Made by a program: the position numbers and the translations under genes. The notes beneath the pieces were generated by a model. It saw nothing but the letters and a program-made list of their open reading frames with translations, did not search any database and was not told the DNA's origin. This document shows, one piece after another, positions 5,996 to 12,033 of a stretch of DNA of 12,328 bases (positions are counted from its first letter, which is position 1; every line of letters starts with the position of its first letter). Origin of the DNA: Deltaproteobacteria bacterium. Its GTDB lineage: Bacteria > Desulfobacterota > Binatia > Binatales > Binataceae. Location of the stretch: positions 1 through 12,328 of the forward strand of contig DAHZDR010000418.1 in the NCBI GenBank assembly GCA_027403435.1. Direction: 5' to 3'.

Positions 5996-7177
5996 ATGGA
6001 TTTTAACTACAACCCCGAGGACGAAGCTTTTCGCGCCGAAGTGCGCGCCTGGCTCGAAGATAACCGGCACTGCGCGCCACCCGTCCGCAGTCCGCTCGAC
6101 GACGGCGGCGACGAAGATTGGCGCGCGCGCGTGCGCTGGCATAAAAAACTCAACGAAGGCGGATGGGCCGCCGTGCATTGGCCGAAGGAATACGGCGGAC
6201 GCGGCGCCACCGTGATGCAACGGCTGATCTTCCGCGAGGAGCTGACGCGGCTGGACCTGACTGAACCATTCCTCGGCATGGGCATCAGCTTGCTCGGGCC
6301 GACCCTGATGCATTGGGGGACTGAAGACCAGAAGCGGCGCCATCTGCAGGCGATTCTGCGCGCGGACGAAATCTGGTGCCAAGGCTATTCGGAACCCGGC
6401 TCGGGCTCCGACCTCGCCTCGATCAAGACCCGCGCCGAGGATCAGGGCGATTACTTTCTGGTCAACGGACAGAAGGTCTGGACCTCGATGGCGCAGTATG
6501 CGGACTGGATTTTTCTGCTGGTCCGCACCGATCCCGACGCGCCCAAGCACAAGGGCATCAGCTATCTGCTGGTGAATATGCACGACCCCGGAATTACCGT
6601 GCGTCCATTGGTGCAGATGACGGGCGGACGCGGCTTCAACGAAGTCTTCTTCGAAGACGTGCGCGTGCCGAAAGCCAATATCGTCGGCGAAAAGAACAAC
6701 GGCTGGCAGGTCGCGATCACCACGCTGATGTTCGAACGGTCGGGTAATTACGGCGAAAGCGCGACCCAGCAGATCCGCGAGCTGGCCGATCTGGCGCGCC
6801 GGATTCCGCGCAACGGCGGCGTCGCCTGGAACGACGCCGGCGTGCGCCAGCGGATCGCGCGCTTCGCCTCGGAGGCGGCCGCCCTCAAGTACACCAGCTA
6901 TCGGCAGTTGACCCGCCAGCTCAAAGGCGCGCCGCCTGGGCCGGAAGGTTCGATCATGAAGCTGTGCGGCACCGAACTGAATCTCGCGATCGCGATGTAC
7001 GCGATGGAGCTGCTGGGGCCGTATAGCCAGATGGATTTCGAAGCGCCCTTCGCGATCGACAGCGGCAAATGGTCGCTCCGGATGCTAGCGGCGCGCGGAC
7101 CGACGATTTACGCCGGCACCAACCAGATTCAGCACAATATTATCGGCGAACGCGTGCTCGGCCTGCCCAAGGGCTGA
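5996..7177 (+). CDS. Acyl-CoA dehydrogenase family flavoprotein
   Basis: A 393-residue protein covering all three ACAD domains. The N-terminal helical part includes GGWAAVHWPKEYGGRGA. The FAD/substrate signature is CQGYSEPGSGSDLASIKTRA (about 128-147), then VNGQKVWTSMAQYADW and QMTGGRGFNEVFFEDVRVP. The C terminus has IYAGTNQIQHNIIGERVLG. Family members oxidise acyl-CoA thioesters at C2-C3 and pass electrons to an electron-transfer flavoprotein. The YEG glutamate that is the base in medium-chain enzymes is Ala here (Y-A-G, about residue 373), as in many FadE-type relatives, so the base must lie elsewhere or the protein acts differently. ATG 5996 (MDFNYNPEDEAFR) is chosen by homology. ATG 5987 and TTG 5924 are in-frame alternatives, and none has a good Shine-Dalgarno. 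It ends the plus-strand block, 92 bp after the lyase. Confidence 0.92.
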   Translation: MDFNYNPEDEAFRAEVRAWLEDNRHCAPPVRSPLDDGGDEDWRARVRWHKKLNEGGWAAVHWPKEYGGRGATVMQRLIFREELTRLDLTEPFLGMGISLLGPTLMHWGTEDQKRRHLQAILRADEIWCQGYSEPGSGSDLASIKTRAEDQGDYFLVNGQKVWTSMAQYADWIFLLVRTDPDAPKHKGISYLLVNMHDPGITVRPLVQMTGGRGFNEVFFEDVRVPKANIVGEKNNGWQVAITTLMFERSGNYGESATQQIRELADLARRIPRNGGVAWNDAGVRQRIARFASEAAALKYTSYRQLTRQLKGAPPGPEGSIMKLCGTELNLAIAMYAMELLGPYSQMDFEAPFAIDSGKWSLRMLAARGPTIYAGTNQIQHNIIGERVLGLPKG

Positions 7178-7193
7178 GCGCCCCTCTGACATC

Positions 7194-7225
7194 TGCGTAC
7201 GCCGGGCCCGTACACGGCGTACGCA
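7194..7225 (+). terminator. Strong hairpin after the acyl-CoA dehydrogenase (possible terminator without T-run)
   Basis: GCGTACGCCG (7195-7204) and CGGCGTACGC (7215-7224) are exact reverse complements; T7194-A7225 extends the stem to 11 bp around a 10-nt loop. It begins 17 bp after the stop codon of the last plus-strand gene. No T-tract follows, so it may only stabilise the mRNA 3' end or assist Rho-dependent termination. CGTAC occurs three times in it. Confidence 0.4.
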
Positions 7226-7330
7226 TCCGTATCGCGCGGCGATCCACCCTTTTGCCCCGGCGTTTCAATGAATCTGCTCCGCTCCGCCCTACCTTCCATT
7301 ATTTAGGGAAATTCCGCACAAAGCCCTTCC

Positions 7331-7496
7331 TGTCATTCTGAGAGTTTGTGAATATATTCTGAAAACGCGCCAAAACGGCAAAAATTATCGAGCAATTCGT
7401 GGCGTTATTTTTTGGTCATTGCATAAAATTCACAAACTCTGAGCGCAGCGAAAAATCCCGGGATTCTTCGTTGCGTAGACTCCGTTCAGCATGACG
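7331..7496. repeat. Palindromic GTCATTCTGAG-type intergenic repeat, interrupted by a MITE-like insertion
   Basis: TGTCATTCTGAG (7331-7342) continues after the insertion as CGCAGCGAAAAATCCC, then GGGATTCTTCGTTGCG and finally CAGCATGAC, giving an imperfect palindrome whose two ends read GTCATTCTGA and GTCATGCTGA on opposite strands. The core 7446-7459/7460-7473 is a 14-bp stem with one mismatch and one G-T pair, centred on AATCCCGGGATT. Repeats of this kind are common between genes in several high-GC environmental lineages. It lies between convergent genes and could act as a bidirectional terminator; read on the minus strand the stem contains TTTTT. Confidence 0.7.
7343..7438. mobile_element. 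96-bp MITE-like element with 11-bp perfect terminal inverted repeats and CTGAG target duplication
   Basis: The left end AGTTTGTGAAT (7343-7353) and right end ATTCACAAACT (7428-7438) are exact reverse complements. Directly outside lie identical pentamers CTGAG at 7338-7342 and 7439-7443. Removing the element plus one CTGAG restores a continuous GTCATTCTGAG-CGCAGCG repeat, which shows that it inserted into that repeat. The interior has no gene, is clearly A/T-rich against the surrounding G/C-rich DNA, and shows partial self-complementarity (AACGC/GCGTT, CGCC/GGCG). This is the structure of a non-autonomous transposable element mobilised in trans. The transposase family is not identified. Confidence 0.75.
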
Positions 7497-7498
7497 AC

Positions 7499-9334
7499 CT
7501 ACTTGTGCGGAGCTTCCTTAGGAGCGGGCAGGGAAACGCGCAACAGCGCCATCTCATTTAGCCCGTGCTGCTTCGAATCCCACGGATAGACGGTTTCGCT
7601 CGTAATCTGCCGGTAGGGAAAATTCAGCTTCGGCAGATCGCGCCGGCGCACCACCAACCATCGGACCTTGTCCGCCGCGATCGCCCGATCCAGATCGCCG
7701 AGCCGGTCATACTCCTGGGTCGGCGCGGGCAGGCCAAGGTAATAAACCGGCCCCTGATTCAGGTAAAACGCGAGGCCCGAGGTATCCGCGCCGATCAGCG
7801 CGCGAATCCGGTACGCAAACGGCTTTTCGGTGCGATAGGCGTCGCCCGCCGGCATCGCGAAAACGTAAAAGTAGAACATGAACAGCCACGCGACGACGCC
7901 GATCGCCCACGCCATCCGCGGCGGCCGCAAATCCCGCAGCGCCCAGATTATCGCCACGCTCGATCCGATCCAGAAAATCGCGTAAACGCCGCGATCCGGC
8001 GCCGGCGGCAACGCCGAATAGGGATACGGCAGGAACCGATGGGGCGGAATAAAGGCGAGCGCCGCAAGCGCAACCATCGCCGCCACCAAACCAAAACCGA
8101 AGCGCACGAGACGGCGCGCCAGCGGCGTCATCCGCGCCGGCTCGGCGAGCATCACGCGCGCGACCAGGATCGCGGCGGGCGGCAGAATCGGCAGGATGTA
8201 ATAGCTGCGGCGCGACCCCGAAAGCGTATAGAAGATAAACGTCGCCCAGAAAAACGTCAGCGCGAAACGGTCTTGCACCGCCCGATCCGCATGCGCCCGC
8301 CGCCGCTGATGCGCATCGGTCAGCGCCGCCGGCAGCATCGCCGACCACGGCGCCATCAGCGCGAAAATCACATAGACGTAAAGGTAAATCGGCCCGCGAT
8401 GGTCGAACGGAGCGAAGTAACGCTGCACGTTCTCGCGATAGACCATGTAGATGCCGTGTGCGGAGCCGGTCTCGCGATGCGAAATCGCGAACGGCGTGAA
8501 ATAGACGATCGCGGCGATTGCGATCGCCACCGGCGTGCTCCAGTTGAAGAACCAGCGGTTGCGATCGACAATCCAGCGCCAGCGCGCCGCCAGCGAACCC
8601 GTGCCCAGCCCACGCCCGGCCGCGGCCCATCCGTCAGCCAACGCGCGATACGAGCCGATCATCACGAGCGGCAGGACAAAGCCGAGCAGCCCCTTCATCT
8701 GCGAGGCCACGGCCATGATCAGCCACAGGCCGACCACCCACCATCCGCCGGCGTCGTCCTCGTGGGCGAGAAACAGCGCCAGCGCGCCAAGTTCGCCCGC
8801 GATCGTTTCGACGTCGGCGGAAGCGTTGCGCGAGAAAAAAACGAAGCTGAAGCTGGTCGAAAGAATCAGCGCCGCGATCACTCCCGTGCGCAGGTCGTAG
8901 AGCCGGCGCGTAATCAGGATTAGCAGGCCGACGGCGCCTAGCCCCGCCAGCGCCGACGGCGCGCGCGCGGCGGCCTCGCTGACCGCGCCGGTAATCCAGC
9001 TCACCGCCAGAATCAGCCAGTAGGAGCCCAGCGGCTTGTCGAAGTAGGAGCGGCCGTTGATCGTTGGCCAGAAGTAATTGCCGGTCAGACGCATCTCGCG
9101 GGAGATTTCGCCCCAGCGGAATTCCGACGACCAAAGGGCGCGCACGCCCAGGCGGGCGCAAAAGAGCAGCGCCGCAAGACCCAGGACTACGATCGCCGCG
9201 CGGCGCCACCAGGCGTCGTCAGGCAAGCGTTCGGCGGAGGTTCCGCCGCTCCGCGCGGCGGCGTATTCGTTCGGGTTGGTGGAGACGGCCGGGGGGCGAG
9301 CGCGCCCGGCGCGGCCGGCGTCAGCGTGATCCAT
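7499..9334 (-). CDS. GT39/ArnT-like polytopic membrane glycosyltransferase
   Basis: A 611-residue integral membrane protein. After a short cytoplasmic tail, the first membrane span is at about 45-60 (AAIVVLGLAALLF). The first periplasmic loop carries the family signature SSEFRWGEISREM, then GNYFWPTINGRSYFDKPLGSYWL (about 69-107), as in PMT/ArnT-type enzymes that use polyprenyl-phosphate sugars. Ten or so further hydrophobic spans follow to about residue 500, then a soluble C-terminal domain. The usual acidic pair of the first loop (DE) reads SE here, keeping Glu71 and replacing Asp with Ser. Known relatives transfer aminoarabinose or hexoses to lipid A, lipids or proteins; acceptor and donor are unknown. 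ATG 9334 is chosen because it is the nearest start before the first span. In-frame ATGs at 9421 and 9463 add an Arg/Pro-rich extension and are less likely. No clear Shine-Dalgarno is seen. Confidence 0.82.
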   Translation of the reverse strand: MDHADAGRAGRARPPAVSTNPNEYAAARSGGTSAERLPDDAWWRRAAIVVLGLAALLFCARLGVRALWSSEFRWGEISREMRLTGNYFWPTINGRSYFDKPLGSYWLILAVSWITGAVSEAAARAPSALAGLGAVGLLILITRRLYDLRTGVIAALILSTSFSFVFFSRNASADVETIAGELGALALFLAHEDDAGGWWVVGLWLIMAVASQMKGLLGFVLPLVMIGSYRALADGWAAAGRGLGTGSLAARWRWIVDRNRWFFNWSTPVAIAIAAIVYFTPFAISHRETGSAHGIYMVYRENVQRYFAPFDHRGPIYLYVYVIFALMAPWSAMLPAALTDAHQRRRAHADRAVQDRFALTFFWATFIFYTLSGSRRSYYILPILPPAAILVARVMLAEPARMTPLARRLVRFGFGLVAAMVALAALAFIPPHRFLPYPYSALPPAPDRGVYAIFWIGSSVAIIWALRDLRPPRMAWAIGVVAWLFMFYFYVFAMPAGDAYRTEKPFAYRIRALIGADTSGLAFYLNQGPVYYLGLPAPTQEYDRLGDLDRAIAADKVRWLVVRRRDLPKLNFPYRQITSETVYPWDSKQHGLNEMALLRVSLPAPKEAPHK

Positions 9335-9541
9335 CGCGGGAAAGGTTCGCAGTCTCGATTGGCCAGAGCAAGCCTCCGGCCACACTGATGGCGGCCGCAC
9401 CCGCGGCGATCCGGCCGCCATTGGCGCAGTGGCGCGACCGCGACGGTGAAGCGCCGCCGCCATAACGCGCCTGCGACATCTTTACTTGGCGAAGATTCCT
9501 CACGCGCACCGCGCGGAAAGTCCGGACCTGAACGTTTCCGG

Positions 9542-10825
9542 CTAAATTTTGCGCGAATCGGCGGGCAATTCGACGCCGGCTTTGGCCGCCGACTCGGCCG
9601 CCGCCGCGCGGAAGATGCCGTGCGTCATCGTCGCCGGCGATTCGTCCGCCCGCGCCGCATAGATTTTCGCCCGCGCCGCATGCGCCGCCGGATCGTCCGG
9701 CGCGGCGCCGGCCGCCCAGTCGATCAGATGCGCGGCCAGCGCGAGTTCGCCCGCCGCCATCCGCTCGAGCGCCCGCGCGACCAGTTGGTCCGCGCCGCCC
9801 GCCAACTCCGCGATTTCTCGGGCCAGCGCCGCCGCCGGCGCGGGTTTCAGATGGGCCGGGCGACCGTCGTGCCAACCGCCCTCCAGTCGCCAGATATTGC
9901 GCACGATATATTGCGGTTCGTCGTACACCGCCTGAAGGTAGGGCCGATCGGCGAGCCGCGCGGGCGGGGCCACTTGCGCAACGATCTCGTCGAGCGCCGC
10001 CCCAGTGTTCATCAGGGCGATGGTCTGGTCATAAAGGCTTTGCAGATACTCCGCCGTTTCGTTAAGGATTTGCCGAATCCGCATCGCGCCAAAGACCGGC
10101 ACGCCGTGTCCCGGCAGCAACACTTCCGCGCCGGTCTTCGCCATCACGCGCAGCGCCTCGGCCCATTCGCGGGCGTAGCGCTGCGCCTTCTGGGGATTTC
10201 CGGCGTTGGGCGACGCCCAGATTATGAAATCTCCCGTGCACAGGACCTTGCGCCGCGCGATATAGACCCAGCAGGCGTCGTCGGTCTCGCCGCGCCCGTG
10301 ATGGCATTCGAATTGGAGGCCGCCGGCGGTTACGGTCAGCCGATCGTCGAAGTAGGTGTCAGGATAGACATAGTCGGCGGGCCACGCCTCCGGTCCGCCG
10401 AATTGCCGCGCGTTGATCAGTCCGTTGTAGCCGGCGGTGCGCTTATAACGATCGAAACGCGCGGCGACCGCGCGATGACCCACGACGCGCGCGCGCGCCA
10501 CATGGTTTTTTTGTCCCTCGGCCACGAACGCCGCCATCCCGAGCGCGTGATCGACGTGGCCATGCGTATAAATCACCGTATTGATCCGATCCGGCGTGAA
10601 CCGTCGCACCATCCGCACGGTCTCTTCCTGGTTGAACCACGCGCCGGTGTCGATCAGCACCAGCCCGTCTTCGGTGCGGACGGCGGCGAAGTTCGCGAAC
10701 CAGCGATAAAACATTACGCCCGGCGCGATCTCTTCGCTCTCGCCGGTGGGGGTCAGCGGATGCTGTTCGCGGACGGCGATTTCACCATTCCAGAATTTTT
10801 CGGCCTGTTCTCTGATTGATGCCAT
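9542..10825 (-). CDS. Metallo-beta-lactamase-fold hydrolase with alkyl-sulfatase dimerisation domain (BDS1/SdsA1-like, short form)
   Basis: A 427-residue protein. The MBL zinc signature is YTHGHVDHALG (T87, H88, H90, D92, H93). Further ligand-type residues are the E180-D183 segment in HHGRGETDDACW, D199 in LCTGDF, and H240 in LLPGHGVPVFG. From about residue 260 the chain matches the alkyl-sulfatase dimerisation domain (YIVRNIWRLEGGWHDGRPAH, LKPAPAAALAREIAELAGG). SdsA1-type enzymes release sulfate from alkyl sulfates and are about 650 residues with a C-terminal SCP2-like domain. Here the protein stops after the dimerisation domain, so alkyl-sulfate cleavage is plausible but other ester or sulfate substrates are possible. 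No signal peptide is seen. ATG 10825 has only a weak GAGCGGG upstream. The glycosyltransferase follows 207 bp downstream. A strong intrinsic terminator ends about 110 bp upstream, so the gene has its own promoter or depends on read-through. Confidence 0.83.
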   Translation of the reverse strand: MASIREQAEKFWNGEIAVREQHPLTPTGESEEIAPGVMFYRWFANFAAVRTEDGLVLIDTGAWFNQEETVRMVRRFTPDRINTVIYTHGHVDHALGMAAFVAEGQKNHVARARVVGHRAVAARFDRYKRTAGYNGLINARQFGGPEAWPADYVYPDTYFDDRLTVTAGGLQFECHHGRGETDDACWVYIARRKVLCTGDFIIWASPNAGNPQKAQRYAREWAEALRVMAKTGAEVLLPGHGVPVFGAMRIRQILNETAEYLQSLYDQTIALMNTGAALDEIVAQVAPPARLADRPYLQAVYDEPQYIVRNIWRLEGGWHDGRPAHLKPAPAAALAREIAELAGGADQLVARALERMAAGELALAAHLIDWAAGAAPDDPAAHAARAKIYAARADESPATMTHGIFRAAAAESAAKAGVELPADSRKI

Positions 10826-10935
10826 GAGTGCGCCCGCTCGCGATTATCCGGCGCGGGCGATCGTCCGCGCAACCCGCCTCGCATGGAAACCCATCGGCAA
10901 AGAGGCGCGGCGTTATCGAATTTTGCTGGATCCGC

Positions 10936-11004
10936 AAATAAAAACGGCCGGGCTACCTTTCGCGATCGCACGTTGGGGGGACATGCGATTGCAGTAGCCC
11001 GGCC
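10936..11004 (-). terminator. Strong intrinsic terminator (minus strand)
   Basis: GGCCGGGCTAC (11004-10994 on the minus strand) and GTAGCCCGGCC (10956-10946) form a perfect 11-bp stem. An inner 9-bp stem (10992-10984 with 10970-10962, one G-U pair) continues it across a small internal loop. The stem is followed by G and TTTTTATTT (10944-10936). It ends any minus-strand transcript arriving from the right, about 110 bp before the hydrolase start. Confidence 0.82.
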
Positions 11005-11080
11005 TTGCTTGGGGACAAAGCGCTGAACTTCTCGGGGGGAGATAACAGCGCACTGATCACCGAAGCAAAAGCGGCGCCGC
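10936..11080 (-). ncRNA. Candidate structured small RNA or leader with C-rich loops
   Basis: On the minus strand two stable hairpins follow one another. Hairpin 1 (11068-11005) pairs TTGCTT with AAGCAA at its base, GCGCTG with CAGCGC in the middle, and TCTC with GAGA around a CCCCC loop. Hairpin 2 (11004-10946) is an 11-bp perfect stem plus a 9-bp inner stem with a 13-nt loop carrying TGTCCCCCCAA, and ends in a T-tract. The internal loop of hairpin 1 also holds TGTCCCCAA, so the motif recurs. C-run loops are typical of small RNAs that bind G-rich Shine-Dalgarno sequences. The upstream DNA (11081-11245) is AT-rich, and TTGTTG-18-TTTAAG (11119-11090) is a possible promoter. It could instead be an attenuator leader of the hydrolase gene. 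No known RNA family was recognised. Confidence 0.45.
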
Positions 11081-11418
11081 ATGAAAACGCTTAAATTTCC
11101 ATGGCTGATAAATCAACAAATTTCGCAAATCGGGAAAGTAGGCTGACAGATCCGTCGAGCCTGACTTCTAATCGATTGAAATAAAACGATTTTCGTGAAT
11201 TGCGAAGTCGAACAGGCCATCGACAAAAATTCGCGGTTTGCGTCGAGTTTATAACGCGTCAATTTGCCGCCGGTCGGCCTACGGAAAAACTTTGTGCTAT
11301 GTGGCGCGTCCACCACAGGTCGAGCGCCCCAGGCTTCATCGCCGGGCGTCCATGCCCGACGGGGAGGGCCGCGCGCCGCCCACGACGGCGGAACTCCGGT
11401 CGTTGGATCGGCGCGCCA
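11081..11418. other. AT-rich non-coding stretch between the RNA candidate and the tRNA genes
   Basis: About 340 bp with no recognisable gene. From 11081 to about 11260 the DNA is much richer in A/T than its surroundings and holds promoter-like pieces in both directions, such as TATAAC at 11250-11255 on the plus strand without a good -35. From about 11270 base composition returns to G/C-rich. No repeat or RNA structure of note was seen here. Confidence 0.4.
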
Positions 11419-11550
11419 ACCGCGCCGATTTTTCGGGCGGTCCGATCTCCATGGTCAGTTGGCCGACTTTGCGTCTCAGCTCGGCGAGCTTCCACCCGTA
11501 CTCGGCGATCCGCCGGCGTTGACCGCCGGGGACGACCGCGATCCTCGGCC
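11419..11550 (-). pseudogene. Possible remnant of an IS3-family OrfA transposase
   Basis: In one minus-strand frame the translation contains RRRIAEYGWKLAELRRKVG followed by QLTMEI, which closely resembles the leucine-zipper end of IS3-type OrfA proteins (typically ...ELxRKVGQLTMEIDFLKK). The match stops there: the next residues are GPPEKS instead of DFLKK, and the reading frame soon ends. There is no start codon with a ribosome site and no OrfB. Only about 20-25 residues carry the signal, so this may be a decayed fragment or a chance resemblance. Confidence 0.33.
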
Positions 11551-11556
11551 ATCGAG

Positions 11557-11583
11557 TTGAGACGGCGGCTCCGCTATGTTAAT
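11557..11583 (+). promoter_or_regulatory. Weak candidate promoter of the tRNA run
   Basis: TTGAGA (11557-11562) and GTTAAT (11578-11583) are separated by 15 bp and end 11 bp before the mature 5' end of tRNA-Pro. Both boxes match consensus in four or five positions, but the spacing is short. It is the best candidate near the first tRNA. Confidence 0.25.
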
Positions 11584-11594
11584 CGATATGGCTT

Positions 11595-11668
11595 CGGGGC
11601 GTGGCGCAGCATGGTAGCGCACCTGCCTTGGGAGCAGGGGGTCGGCCGTTCAAATCGGCTCGCCCCGA
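11595..11668 (+). tRNA. tRNA-Pro (anticodon TGG)
   Basis: A complete cloverleaf: acceptor CGGGGCG/CGCCCCG, D stem GCGC/GCGC, anticodon stem CCTGC/GCAGG with loop CTTGGGA, variable GGGTC, T arm GGCCG-TTCAAAT-CGGCT (one G-U), discriminator A. C1-G72 is the bacterial proline identity pair. CCA is not encoded. tRNA-Arg begins only 2 nt later, so they share a transcript. Confidence 0.96.
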
Positions 11669-11670
11669 TC

Positions 11671-11747
11671 GCGCCAGTAGCTCAGGTGGACAGAGCAGCG
11701 GCCTTCTAAGCCGCGGGTCAGGGGTTCGAGTCCCTTCTGGCGCACCA
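11671..11747 (+). tRNA. tRNA-Arg (anticodon TCT)
   Basis: Acceptor GCGCCAG/CTGGCGC, D stem GCTC/GAGC, anticodon stem GCGGC/GCCGC with loop CTTCTAA, T arm AGGGG-TTCGAGT-CCCTT, discriminator A, and an encoded CCA (11745-11747). The TCT anticodon reads AGA/AGG codons. Confidence 0.96.
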
Positions 11748-11808
11748 CGCGAGCAGTTAACGGGCGCGGCGTGGCGAATGAGAGGCTCGATTGAAATTCA
11801 ATTGCGCG

Positions 11809-11884
11809 GTGAGTGTAGCTCAGCTGGCAGAGCACCGGATTGTGGCTCCGGTGGTCGAGGGTTCAACTCCCTTCACTCACCCCA
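11809..11884 (+). tRNA. tRNA-His (anticodon GTG)
   Basis: Acceptor GTGAGTG/CACTCAC, anticodon stem CCGGA/TCCGG with loop TTGTGGC, T arm GAGGG-TTCAACT-CCCTT, discriminator C (11881), and an encoded CCA. G11808 can supply the G-1 that pairs with C73, the histidine identity element. It lies 61 nt after tRNA-Arg. Confidence 0.96.
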
Positions 11885-11908
11885 ATCTTCCCGCCTATGG
11901 ATAAATCC

Positions 11909-11998
<90 letters not shown>

Positions 11999-12033
11999 CC
12001 CGGCGGTCGAACAAAGGCTGTCACTGAATGCAT

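Noticed and set aside
7565..8923. Plus-strand open frame (452 codons)
   Set aside because: Antisense to the glycosyltransferase; extremely Arg-rich and without domain content.
9321..9479. 52-codon minus-strand frame (starting MSQARYGGG) with a short hydrophobic stretch, overlapping the glycosyltransferase start
   Set aside because: No Shine-Dalgarno, weak hydrophobicity, and no family resemblance; its stop overlaps the glycosyltransferase start but evidence is too thin for a gene.
9446..10819. Plus-strand open frame (457 codons)
   Set aside because: Antisense to the metallo-hydrolase, Arg/His-rich shadow; the minus strand carries the zinc motif.
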